Assembly (NCBI RefSeq): GCF_036226525.1
Contig: NZ_CP108487.1
Span: 1,612,001 to 1,676,000 of the forward strand
Origin: Kribbella sp. NBC_01245
Lineage (GTDB): Bacteria > Actinomycetota > Actinomycetes > Propionibacteriales > Kribbellaceae
DNA length: 64,000 nt
Reading direction: 5' to 3'
Position 1 is the first letter of the stretch. Each line of letters begins with the position of its first letter. The notes below the pieces were generated by a model. The model saw only the letters and a list, made by a program, of their open reading frames with translations. It did not search any database and was not told the origin of the DNA. Shown here piece by piece: positions 1 to 7,627 of the stretch. A program made the position numbers and the translations under genes.

Positions 1-189
1 CGACGCGAGTTCGCCAGCCAGCGCCTCGGTACCGACGCCGCCGAAGTTGGTCGCTCCGCTGTTCACCCGCTGCAAGTCCGCGAAGTTGCCGGGCGCGAGC
101 TGGAGCAGAGTGAAGGTCAGAACCGAGACCGCGAGCAGCGACAAGATCAACCGGGCGACCCGTTTGCCGAGGTACGCGGCCAGACGCAC
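1..189 (-). CDS. ABC transporter permease, N-terminal part (peptide/nickel DppB-OppB type)
   Basis: Partial gene that runs off the left edge of the window; 63 codons are visible. I start it at a GTG (187-189) two bases after the stop of the solute-binding protein gene, so the two are almost certainly co-translated. The N-terminus has the usual basic stretch followed by a hydrophobic first membrane segment and the LAPG that is common in DppB-type permeases. By context it would form the membrane channel for the family 5 binding protein encoded just upstream. The substrate cannot be told from this fragment. Confidence 0.75.
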   Translation of the reverse strand, partial: MRLAAYLGKRVARLILSLLAVSVLTFTLLQLAPGNFADLQRVNSGATNFGGVGTEALAGELAS

Positions 190-191
190 GC

Positions 192-1985
192 TCAGCTCCT
201 TACACCCATCGGCTTGAAGTAGAAGTAGTCAGGGTAGGCGCGAAGTTGCAGACCTTCGACTGTTGGCTTGACCGCGTGGAACACGCTCTGCCAGAGCACT
301 GGGACGTAGAGATACTCTTCCTCCCGCAGCTTCGCCGCCTGCTTGTACAGGGCCATGCGGGCGGCGTCATCCGGCTCCGCGGCCGCCTTCTTCACCAGGG
401 CGGCCATCTCCTTCGCCCCCGATGAGGCCTGTGCGTCCAAGATGGCCTGAAGCTGCGCGGACTTCTCTGCCGGCTTGAGGTTCTTGTTCTCCTGGATGCC
501 CTGGTACTTCTGCCACTGGTCACTCGGCAGGCTGAACTCCTGGACGTTCTTGGGCGACCAGAGCGATCCCACCATCGTCGGCCAGGTCGGGAGTCCGGCG
601 AACGTGCCGTAGTAGTAGCCGATGTAGTCGCCCTTCTGGACCTTCCAGCGCCGCTCGACGTACACACCGGATTCGACGTGATCGAGAGTCGCCTTGATGC
701 CCAGCTGGGTGGTCCAGGTGTCGACGATCGCGTCCGCGAGCGTGGTGTCGGTGGCGCCGATGAGGATGCGCACCGGCGGCAGCCCTCGACCGTCGGGGTA
801 CCCGGCCGCGGCGAGCAGGGCCTTCGCCTCGGCGACGTTCTCCTTGACCGCGAAGCTGTCGTCCCAGCCGGCGGTCCGGCTGGTGACGAGCGTGACGCCG
901 GGTTGCATACCGGGTTGTACGCCGGCGAGGGTCTTCCGGCCCAGCGCCAGCGAGAGGGCCTTGCGGACCCGGACGTCGTCCAATGCCTTGTGCTCGCTGC
1001 GCAGCTTGGCCAGATAGATCGTGCTGTAGTTCTCCGTCTGCTTCAGTTCCTTCGACAGAGCCGGGTCGTTCTGGAAACGCCGGACGTCGGCGCCGGCGAC
1101 CTCGGTGAGGTTGGTCTCGCCGTTCTCATAGGCCACGGTCGCCGTCGCTGCCGCACTCGGCTCGACCAGGTTGACCCGGATGCGGCCGAGCTTGACCTTG
1201 TCGCGGTCCCAGTAGTTCTCGTTGGGCACCAGGATCAGTCGCGAGTTAGCCACCCATTCGGTCACGGTGAATGGCCCGTTGGACACGAAGTTCGGCGGGT
1301 TCTGCCAATCCTTCGGCTTGCTCTCGACGAGGCTCATCGGCAGCGGCAGCAGAGCCGGGTGGGTCAGTGCGAGCAGGAAGTCGGGGTTGGGGTAGGCGAG
1401 CGTCAGCACGAGTTCGTGGTCGCCGGTTGCCTTGACTCCGACCTGTGCCCAGTCCGTCAGTACGCCGGACAGGAACTCCTCCGCACCCTTCATCCCGGTC
1501 GACGCCTGGTAGCTGTTGGCGCCGAGGGTCGTGCCGCCGGCAGACGTCGCCGCGGGGGTGAAGAGCCGCTTGTAGGAACGTTCGAAATCCGATGCCACAA
1601 CCGGCTCGCCATTGGACCATTTGGCGTTGTCCCGCAGCGTGAAGGTGTAGGTGAGCCGGTCGTCAGAGAGCTTCCACTCCTTGGCGACAGCGGGTACGAC
1701 GTCGTCGCCCTTCTCGTTCTGGGAGACCAGGCCCTCCGAGATCCCGCGGCACAGGAGCCACATGCCGTTCGTGATGACCTGGGGATCGAGAACCTCGACG
1801 GGCACGTAGTCGATCGTGAGCTGCTGTTGACCGTCGGCGGCCTTGTCGTCGCTGCCGAACAGTCCGCAGCCGGCCAGCGACCAGCTCCCGCCCAAAGCCA
1901 GAGCGGTCAGACCGGACGTACGCAGGAAGTCTCGCCGGGTCTGGCCGACTTGTGGGACCGCACTCGTAGTCACGCGCTTGCTCAT
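192..1985 (-). CDS. ABC transporter substrate-binding lipoprotein, family 5 (peptide/opine type)
   Basis: 597-residue extracytoplasmic binding protein of the SBP_bac_5 family. A twin-arginine motif (RRDFLR, residues 17-22), a hydrophobic stretch and a lipobox (LAGC, Cys40) indicate Tat export followed by lipid anchoring. The body has the typical family features: an early segment with YTFTLRDNAKWSNGEP, a middle NYWDRDKVKL region and a C-terminal domain. Length is usual for the family. An AAAGGG-like ribosome binding site precedes the ATG. The permease gene follows within 3 bases. A hairpin plus T-run lies in the untranslated region upstream (2226-2257), so expression may be attenuated. Substrate unknown; oligopeptide is the default guess. 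Confidence 0.9.
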   Translation of the reverse strand: MSKRVTTSAVPQVGQTRRDFLRTSGLTALALGGSWSLAGCGLFGSDDKAADGQQQLTIDYVPVEVLDPQVITNGMWLLCRGISEGLVSQNEKGDDVVPAVAKEWKLSDDRLTYTFTLRDNAKWSNGEPVVASDFERSYKRLFTPAATSAGGTTLGANSYQASTGMKGAEEFLSGVLTDWAQVGVKATGDHELVLTLAYPNPDFLLALTHPALLPLPMSLVESKPKDWQNPPNFVSNGPFTVTEWVANSRLILVPNENYWDRDKVKLGRIRVNLVEPSAAATATVAYENGETNLTEVAGADVRRFQNDPALSKELKQTENYSTIYLAKLRSEHKALDDVRVRKALSLALGRKTLAGVQPGMQPGVTLVTSRTAGWDDSFAVKENVAEAKALLAAAGYPDGRGLPPVRILIGATDTTLADAIVDTWTTQLGIKATLDHVESGVYVERRWKVQKGDYIGYYYGTFAGLPTWPTMVGSLWSPKNVQEFSLPSDQWQKYQGIQENKNLKPAEKSAQLQAILDAQASSGAKEMAALVKKAAAEPDDAARMALYKQAAKLREEEYLYVPVLWQSVFHAVKPTVEGLQLRAYPDYFYFKPMGVRS

Positions 1986-2225
1986 CCGCGGGTGCCGCCC
2001 TTTCTGACGTCCTGAATTCGACTTATGGTCGTGACCGTAGGACGCGGGCGGCGCGCTGTCAACGACCCAGAGCTAGTTGCAAGTTGCTGCAGGACGCCCG
2101 CTCAGGGGCACGCGAACGACTAGAGCGGGCCGATTTCGGGTAGCACTATTGCGGCCGCTCGCCTGTCCTAAATGAGGTCCACCGGTGCGCGCAGGACGGG
2201 GCACTCATCACCCGTCCCGGGACAT

Positions 2226-2257
2226 AAAAAAGGGGAAAGAGGCACCTACCTCTTTCC
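2226..2257 (-). terminator. Intrinsic terminator or attenuator read on the minus strand
   Basis: Perfect 9-bp stem (2234-2242 pairs with 2249-2257) with a 6-base loop; on the minus strand it is followed by CC and six T. No minus-strand gene ends here. It lies between the divergent promoters, 240 bases upstream of the binding protein gene at 1985, so it would stop transcripts entering that operon or leaking out of the resistance cassette. Confidence 0.65.
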
Positions 2258-2280
2258 ACTCTCAACTTATAGCGCACCCC

Positions 2281-2299
2281 TGGGCTTGCCGCAAGCCCC
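2281..2299 (+). promoter_or_regulatory. RAE-like 19-bp inverted repeat upstream of glycosyltransferase-helicase operon
   Basis: TGGGCTTGCCGCAAGCCCC: eight-base arms GGGCTTGC / GCAAGCCC around a single C. From memory this matches the rifamycin-associated element, an inverted repeat of the same length found upstream of rifamycin-inactivating genes and helR in actinomycetes. It sits 61 bases before the start codon of the glycosyltransferase gene. TTGCCG inside the repeat could be a -35 with GAGAAT (2311-2316) as a -10, but the 19-base gap is long. The identity of the element is recalled, not searched. Confidence 0.65.
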
Positions 2300-2359
2300 T
2301 CTTCGTACCGGAGAATCATCGGCCGAAGCCGAAATCTACGGAAATGAGAGTCACGAAAA

Positions 2360-3571
2360 ATGCGGGTGTTGTTGTCGACGTATGGGTCGCGCGGGGACGT
2401 CGAACCGATGGTGGGACTCGCGTTTCGGTTGCGGGAGCTCGGCGCGGAGGTGCGGGTGTGCGCGCCGCCGGACAAGGAGTTCGAGGGGCTGCTGGCCGGT
2501 ATCGGCGTACCGCTGGTGCCAGTCGGTCCGTCAGCGCGTGCGCTGACCAAGGAGGCGCCACCGGCGTCATCCATCTCCCAGCGGGCGGCCGAGTTGGTCG
2601 CCAACCAGGTGGATGTGGTCACCGCGGCCGCCGAAGGATGTGACGCCATGGTGGTGACCGGCATGTTGCCGACCGCGGCCGCCGCGCTGTCGGTCGCCGA
2701 GAAGCTGGGCATCCGGTCTGTGTCCGTGACCTTCCAGCAGCTCACCCTGCCGTCGCCGCAACGTCGGCCGCTGGCGTACCCGGGCCGGCCGCTGCCAAAG
2801 GATGTGGCCGACAACCGCGTGCTGTGGGAGATGGATGCCGAGAGCATCAACACGCTGTTCGGTGAGGGGCTCAACACCAGCCGGGCGTCGATCGGCCTGC
2901 CCCCGGTGGACAGCGTTCGCGAGTACGTCATCGGCGACCAGCCGTGGCTCGCGACCGATCCGACCCTGGACCCATTGACCGACATGCCGGACTTCGACGT
3001 CGTACAGACCGGCGCGTGGATCCTGCCGGACGAGCGCCCACTCGCGGCGGACCTGGTGGCGTTCCTGGAGGCCGGCGAACCACCGGTGTACGTCGGCTTC
3101 GGCAGCATGGCGATGCACGCATCGGCGGACGTCGCCCAGGTGGCCATCGAGGCGATCCGGGCGCAGGGTCGTCGCGCGATCGTCCGGCGTGGTTGGGCCG
3201 ACCTGGCCTTGATTGATGACCGGGATGACTGCTTCGTCGTCGGCGAGGTCAACCAGCAGGCGCTGTTCGGCCGCGTCGCCGCCGTCGTACATCACGGCGG
3301 TGCGGGCACCACGACGACCGCCACCCGGGCCGGCGCGCCCCAGGTCGTCGTACCTCAGATCGCCGATCAGCCGTATTGGGCCGCGCGGGTCGCCGACTTG
3401 GGCATCGGCGCGGCGCACGACGGCCCGACTCCGACCTTCGAATCCCTGTCAGTCGCGCTCAAGACGGCCCTGACCCCCGAGACCCGCACGCGAGCGACCG
3501 CCGTCGCCGCCACGATCCGAACCGACGGTGCCGCAGTGGCCGCGAAGCTGCTGCTCGATTGGAGCTGCTGA
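2360..3571 (+). CDS. GT1-family glycosyltransferase, probable rifamycin-inactivating (Rgt-like)
   Basis: 403-residue UDP-sugar glycosyltransferase of the macrolide/glycopeptide (MGT, GtfE-like) group. The N-terminus MRVLLSTYGSRGDVEPMVGL is the hallmark acceptor-side start, and the C-terminal half has the nucleotide-sugar motif HHGGAGTTTTATRAGAPQVV with the ADQPYWAARV follow-on. Such enzymes transfer a sugar to hydroxyl groups of aglycones. Rgt enzymes inactivate rifampicin by glycosylation. The RAE-like repeat upstream and the HelD/HelR-type gene starting one base after the stop codon point to rifamycin as the target rather than sterols or macrolides. That assignment rests on context. No strong Shine-Dalgarno is visible. 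Confidence 0.85.
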   Translation: MRVLLSTYGSRGDVEPMVGLAFRLRELGAEVRVCAPPDKEFEGLLAGIGVPLVPVGPSARALTKEAPPASSISQRAAELVANQVDVVTAAAEGCDAMVVTGMLPTAAAALSVAEKLGIRSVSVTFQQLTLPSPQRRPLAYPGRPLPKDVADNRVLWEMDAESINTLFGEGLNTSRASIGLPPVDSVREYVIGDQPWLATDPTLDPLTDMPDFDVVQTGAWILPDERPLAADLVAFLEAGEPPVYVGFGSMAMHASADVAQVAIEAIRAQGRRAIVRRGWADLALIDDRDDCFVVGEVNQQALFGRVAAVVHHGGAGTTTTATRAGAPQVVVPQIADQPYWAARVADLGIGAAHDGPTPTFESLSVALKTALTPETRTRATAVAATIRTDGAAVAAKLLLDWSC

Positions 3572-3572
3572 A

Positions 3573-5759
3573 GTGAACCCCTTGACCACTAGCGCGTTCA
3601 ACCTTCCCGACCACCTCTCCCCCAAGGCCGACCCGGCGCTGATCACCGGCGACGAGCAGCACTTCGCGGCCATCGCGGAGAGCCTCGAGCGCTCGATCGC
3701 CGAACTGTCCGACCGCCTCGACGCCGCACGCAAAGCGCCTGGCGGCTCGGGCCAGGAGGCGCTCGACCGGGACATGGAGATCCACCGGCTGACGTCTCGT
3801 TTGCGCGCACTACGTCGTTTCGGCCTCGACCTGTGCCTCGGACACATCGTCAGCGCGGACGACTCCGAGCCCCTGTACGTCGGACGACTCGGTCTGACCG
3901 ACAGCGAAGGTCGTCGGCTGCTGATCGACTGGCGTTCCCCCGCGGCCGAGCCGTTCTTCGGCGCGACCCACGCCAACCCGATGGGCCTGGCCAGCCGCCG
4001 TCGGTATCGCTGGACCCGCGGCCGGATCAGCGACTACTGGGACGAGGTGTTCACGTCGGACGGCTTCGAAGGGCACGCCGCCGCCCTCGACGACCAGTCC
4101 GCCTTCATCTCCAGCCTCGGCAGCAACCGGTCGGACCGGATGCGCGACGTGCTCGGCACCATCCAGGCCGACCAGGACGCGATCATCCGTGCGGGTTCGC
4201 GTGGCGCACTCGTCGTCGATGGCGGTCCGGGTACGGGCAAGACGGTCGTCGCGCTGCACCGCACGGCGTACCTCCTGTATTCCGATCCGCGCCTCGGTCA
4301 CGACCGGGGTGGCGTGCTGTTCGTCGGTCCGCACCAGCCGTACCTGGCCTATGTCTCCGACGTTCTGCCCAGCCTCGGCGAGGAAGGCGTGCAGACCTGC
4401 ACCCTGCGGGACCTCCTCCCCGAGGGAGCCACGGCACCGAACGAACCCAATCCGGACGTGGCCCGGCTGAAGTCGTCCGCGGACATGGTGAAAGCGATCG
4501 AACCGGCCGTGAAGCTGTACGAGGAGGCGCCCACCAAGGGCATGACGGTCGAGACCCACTGGTCCGACATCAGGCTCAGCCCCACCGACTGGGCCGAGGC
4601 GTTCGGATCAGCAGACCCCAGCACTCCGCACAACGAGGCGCGCGACCAGGTCTGGGAAGAACTGCTCACGATCCTGCTGGACAAACACGAGGAGGCGTAC
4701 GACGACGAGGACGTTTCGCTTGACCTCGTGCGCAAATCCCTTCAGCAGAACGAAGAACTGGTCGACGCGTTCAACAGAGCGTGGCCGCTGATCGAACCGA
4801 CCGACCTCGTCGGCGATCTCTGGTCCGTGCCCGCCTACCTGCGTATGTGCGCTCCCTGGCTCAGCCCTGAGGAGGTCAAGACGCTGCAGCGCGCGGACCC
4901 GCAGGCGTGGACCGTGGCCGACCTGCCGCTGCTGGACGCGGCGCGGCTGCGACTCGGCGACCCGGAGGCCTCACGCCGGAAGCGTCGGCAAAAGGCCGCC
5001 GCCGCGATCGAACGCGAACGAATGGCCGACGTCATCGACAACATCATCGCGGCCGATGACGACAACGAAGGCTGGGTGCCAATGCTGCGCGGGCAGGACC
5101 TGCAGGGCGCCCTGGTCGACGAGTCCGCTCTTCCCACCTCGGACCCGGACCTGCTCGCGGGCCCGTTCGCGCACATCGTCGTGGACGAGGCTCAGGAATT
5201 GACCGACGCGGAGTGGCAGATGCTGCTGCTGCGCTGCCCGTCCCGGAGCTTCACCATCGTCGGGGACCGCGCCCAGGCCCGGCACGGGTTCACGGAGTCG
5301 TGGGAGGAGCGGCTCGAGCGGATCGGGCTCGACCGGATCAACCTGGCCTCCTTGAGCATCAACTACCGGACGCCGGAAGAGGTCATGGTGGAGGCCGAGC
5401 CCGTCATCCGGGCCGTGCTGCCGGACGCCAACGTGCCGACGTCCATCCGCAGCAGCGACATCCCCGTCGTTCACGGGTCTACCGCGGAGCTGGAGTCGAT
5501 CCTGGACACCTGGCTCGCCGAGAACACCGACGGGATCGCCTGCGTCATCAGCGTCGATGACGTTGATGACTTTGATGACGACAGGTTTGGTACGACGTCC
5601 CGCGTCCGCTCGCTGACCCCGGAACTGTCGAAGGGCCTCGAGTTCGACCTGGTCGTGCTCATCGACCCGGAGACGTTCGGCACAGGCATCGAAGGAGCGG
5701 TCGACCGCTACGTCGCGATGACCCGAGCAACCCAGCAACTGGTCATCCTCACCAGCTAG
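3573..5759 (+). CDS. HelD/HelR-type RNA polymerase-associated helicase
   Basis: 728-residue UvrD/Rep-like superfamily 1 protein. Start taken at GTG 3573, one base after the upstream stop and preceded by GGAG; an in-frame ATG at 3528 would run into the glycosyltransferase gene. A coiled-coil-rich N-terminus is followed by the HelD-specific block YVGRLGLTD / LLIDWRSPAAEPFF, Walker A GGPGTGKTVVALHRTAYLLY near residue 217, Walker B VVDEAQELT, SINYRTPEEV and KGLEFDLVVLID. HelD proteins dislodge stalled RNA polymerase; the HelR subgroup also protects it from rifamycins. Co-transcription with a GT1 enzyme behind an RAE-like site favours HelR. Separating HelD from HelR needs a tree. Confidence 0.88.
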   Translation: MNPLTTSAFNLPDHLSPKADPALITGDEQHFAAIAESLERSIAELSDRLDAARKAPGGSGQEALDRDMEIHRLTSRLRALRRFGLDLCLGHIVSADDSEPLYVGRLGLTDSEGRRLLIDWRSPAAEPFFGATHANPMGLASRRRYRWTRGRISDYWDEVFTSDGFEGHAAALDDQSAFISSLGSNRSDRMRDVLGTIQADQDAIIRAGSRGALVVDGGPGTGKTVVALHRTAYLLYSDPRLGHDRGGVLFVGPHQPYLAYVSDVLPSLGEEGVQTCTLRDLLPEGATAPNEPNPDVARLKSSADMVKAIEPAVKLYEEAPTKGMTVETHWSDIRLSPTDWAEAFGSADPSTPHNEARDQVWEELLTILLDKHEEAYDDEDVSLDLVRKSLQQNEELVDAFNRAWPLIEPTDLVGDLWSVPAYLRMCAPWLSPEEVKTLQRADPQAWTVADLPLLDAARLRLGDPEASRRKRRQKAAAAIERERMADVIDNIIAADDDNEGWVPMLRGQDLQGALVDESALPTSDPDLLAGPFAHIVVDEAQELTDAEWQMLLLRCPSRSFTIVGDRAQARHGFTESWEERLERIGLDRINLASLSINYRTPEEVMVEAEPVIRAVLPDANVPTSIRSSDIPVVHGSTAELESILDTWLAENTDGIACVISVDDVDDFDDDRFGTTSRVRSLTPELSKGLEFDLVVLIDPETFGTGIEGAVDRYVAMTRATQQLVILTS

Positions 5760-5772
5760 CGCGTGAGCCAGT

Positions 5773-5808
5773 CGGTCCGCGGCGCCGCGATCTAGGCGCC
5801 GCGGACCG
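5773..5808 (+). terminator. Hairpin terminator of the glycosyltransferase-helicase operon
   Basis: Perfect 14-bp GC-rich stem (5773-5786 with 5795-5808), 8-base loop, 13 bases after the helicase stop codon. No T-run, as is common for actinobacterial terminators. Confidence 0.7.
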
Positions 5809-5883
5809 CCCTGTCTCGTGCGACCTCCGGCTCCCCCATGAGCTCATGCTGGCCCACCGGTCGGGGCACGCCAGAGTTATTCC

Positions 5884-5912
5884 TTGACACGAATGTTCGT
5901 CGTGGAGAATAC
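5884..5912 (+). promoter_or_regulatory. Promoter with overlapping operator for the ArsR-SRPBCC gene
   Basis: TTGACA at 5884-5889 is a consensus -35, with GAATAC (5907-5912) 17 bases downstream as -10, placing the start site at or next to the ATG at 5921 (leaderless transcript). The palindrome ACGAATGTTCGT (5889-5900) lies between the two boxes, a likely site for autorepression. Confidence 0.5.
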
Positions 5913-5920
5913 TTCTGCGC

Positions 5921-6754
5921 ATGGACGCAATCCTCGCGGCACTGGCCGACCCGGCCCGCTGGCGGCTGGTGAGTCTGCTGGCCGAGCGACCCCGCTCGGT
6001 CGGCGTCCTCGCCCAGCTCGCCGAGGCGCGGCAGCCGCAGACGACCAAGCATTTGCAGACCCTCGAACGCGCCGGCATCGTCATCAGCCAGCGCACCGGT
6101 CAGCGCCGCATCTACGCGCTCCGGCCCGCTCCCCTGCAGGATCTGGCGGCCGTGCTCAACCAGCTCGCCGGCACCGCGGACCGGATCGGTGGCCCGGGTG
6201 CGACGTTCGACCGATACGGGCTCAGCCTCGAGGCAGAGCGGCTCGCCGCGGCGGAGTCGGGGTGGGCCGACGGACGCTCGTTCAGGTTCCAGCGGTCGCT
6301 GACGGCGGACGCCGAGCTGGTTTGGCGTCACCTGACCGAGGCCGACCTGCTCGCCCAATGGTGGTCGCCCGACGACCTCCGCGTCTCCGAGCTCGTCTTC
6401 GAGCCACGACCGGGTGGGCGAATCCTCCTGGAGTACCGCGACGCCGAAGACGCTGACGGCTCCGACCTGGTCGCCGGGCGTGCGGAGGGCGTCGTCGACG
6501 ACGCACGGGTGAGTGAGCGCCTTTCCTACTGGCTCTCGCCCGTGCTTCCCGACGGCAGCGTCGCCTTCACCGCCCACGTCGACCTCGGCCTCCGGGCGAC
6601 CGACACCGGCACTGACCTGGACATCCATTGGCGGCTCACCGACAGCACTGTCGACTCCGCCGACTTCATTGCAGGCATCGAGATCGGCTTCGGCCAAAGC
6701 CTCGACAAACTCGCGGCGACGCTCGCCGCCACCCAGACAAGGACCTCGAAATGA
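5921..6754 (+). CDS. ArsR-type HTH fused to SRPBCC (AHSA1-like) domain
   Basis: 277 residues. Residues 1-95 are an ArsR winged helix (MDAILAALADPARWRLVSLLAERPRS, recognition helix QPQTTKHLQTLERAGIV, wing GQRRIYALRP). Residues 105-277 are an SRPBCC ligand-binding fold (FRFQRSLTADAELVWRHLTEADLLAQWWSPDD). In other genomes these are often two adjacent genes; here they form one polypeptide, suggesting that the START-like pocket senses the ligand that controls DNA binding. No ArsR metal-binding cysteines are seen. Its TGA overlaps the ATG of the downstream reductase gene (ATGA), so the two are translationally coupled. Probably autoregulated through the palindrome in its promoter. Confidence 0.85.
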   Translation: MDAILAALADPARWRLVSLLAERPRSVGVLAQLAEARQPQTTKHLQTLERAGIVISQRTGQRRIYALRPAPLQDLAAVLNQLAGTADRIGGPGATFDRYGLSLEAERLAAAESGWADGRSFRFQRSLTADAELVWRHLTEADLLAQWWSPDDLRVSELVFEPRPGGRILLEYRDAEDADGSDLVAGRAEGVVDDARVSERLSYWLSPVLPDGSVAFTAHVDLGLRATDTGTDLDIHWRLTDSTVDSADFIAGIEIGFGQSLDKLAATLAATQTRTSK

Positions 6755-7349
6755 CGCAGGCAACGGCCGCCGAGTCGTCGCCAACATCGCCCTCTCGCTC
6801 GATGGCCACTACGACGGGCCAGGCAATCCCACGAACATGGCCTGGGTGATGCCGTACGCCATCACTGATGTCGCCCGCGACCACATGACCAGCCTCCGGG
6901 AGTCGGCGACGACGGCCCTGCTCGGGCGGGTCAACGCCGAGGGCTTCCTCGGTTTCTGGCCCACCGTCATCGACATGGAGGGCGCCGACGCGCGCGACGT
7001 GGGCTTCGCGAAGTGGCTCGTCGACACCGACAAGGTGGTCTTCTCGTCAACTCTCGGCGAGGCTCCGTGGCAGCGTACGACGATCGTCGACAGGCCGGCC
7101 GCCGAGGTGGTCGCGGACCTCAAGGCGACCGAAGGCGGCGACATTCTCGTGCTCTCCAGTGCGAGCGTCATCAAGGCGCTGCTGGCGTCCGACCAGATCG
7201 ACCGGCTGGCGATCACGCTCTTCCCGGTCTTCCTCGGCGGCGGCCCGCGCCTCTTCGACGACGGTCTGCCCGCCGGTCAATGGACGCTCGCCAGCCAGGC
7301 CGCGGGCGACCACGGCACTCTGGCCCTCGTCTACGACCGCGTCCGCTGA
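6751..7349 (+). CDS. RibD C-terminal/dihydrofolate-reductase-like protein with a frameshift near its start
   Basis: The sequence ANIALSLDGHYDG through LFPVFLGGGPRLFDDG is a pyrimidine reductase (RibD_C) domain, about 185 residues and NADPH-dependent by family. The expected start is ATG 6751, overlapping the stop of the preceding gene in the classic ATGA form. The domain, however, is read in a different frame from that ATG: frame 1 gives about 32 residues and stops at 6849, whereas RRVVANIALS is in frame 0. No GTG or TTG start lies in frame nearby. One missing base between 6751 and about 6785 would explain this: a recent mutation, a sequencing error or programmed slippage. The first in-frame ATG (about 6837) would cut off the core. 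Confidence 0.7.
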
Positions 7350-7380
7350 GGCCTGGGCCTGCGACCAGGCTCGCCAATTC

Positions 7381-7416
7381 GTCCGAATGGCTTCCACATG
7401 TCGAAGCCATTCGGAC
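7381..7416. repeat. 14-bp perfect inverted repeat downstream of reductase gene
   Basis: 7381-7394 pairs perfectly with 7403-7416 around an 8-base loop. It is 32 bases after the reductase stop and is not followed by T. It may be a terminator or a repeat remnant. Confidence 0.6.
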
Positions 7417-7514
7417 GACCTCCATTGCAGGGGGCGCTTGCTCTTGTTGGTCGATGCGAACACGTCTATGATCCGCCAAAGCCCAGAATTCTGACTTCAG
7501 CAGTAACCGCCCAT

Positions 7515-7532
7515 AGTCGAAGCGCTTCGACT
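7515..7532 (+). promoter_or_regulatory. LacI-type palindromic operator upstream of cellulase
   Basis: AGTCGAAGCGCTTCGACT is an 18-bp perfect palindrome centred on GCGC, the geometry of LacI-family operators (compare CebR sites with a central GCGC). It lies 96 bases before the cellulase start. The rest of 7417-7627 shows nothing else I can name. Confidence 0.6.
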
Positions 7533-7627
7533 GTTAATCGACGGCCGGTCTGTCCGGCCGTTTCCTTCGCATGCCCGCACGGTATGGATTCACGTGCTTC
7601 CGACACCTTGAGACAGGAAGTGAGGCA

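Noticed and set aside
678..2015. 445-codon plus-strand ORF opposite the binding protein gene
   Set aside because: It is the antisense of a clear family 5 binding protein; Arg/Val/Gly-rich composition without motifs is the usual shadow in high-GC DNA.
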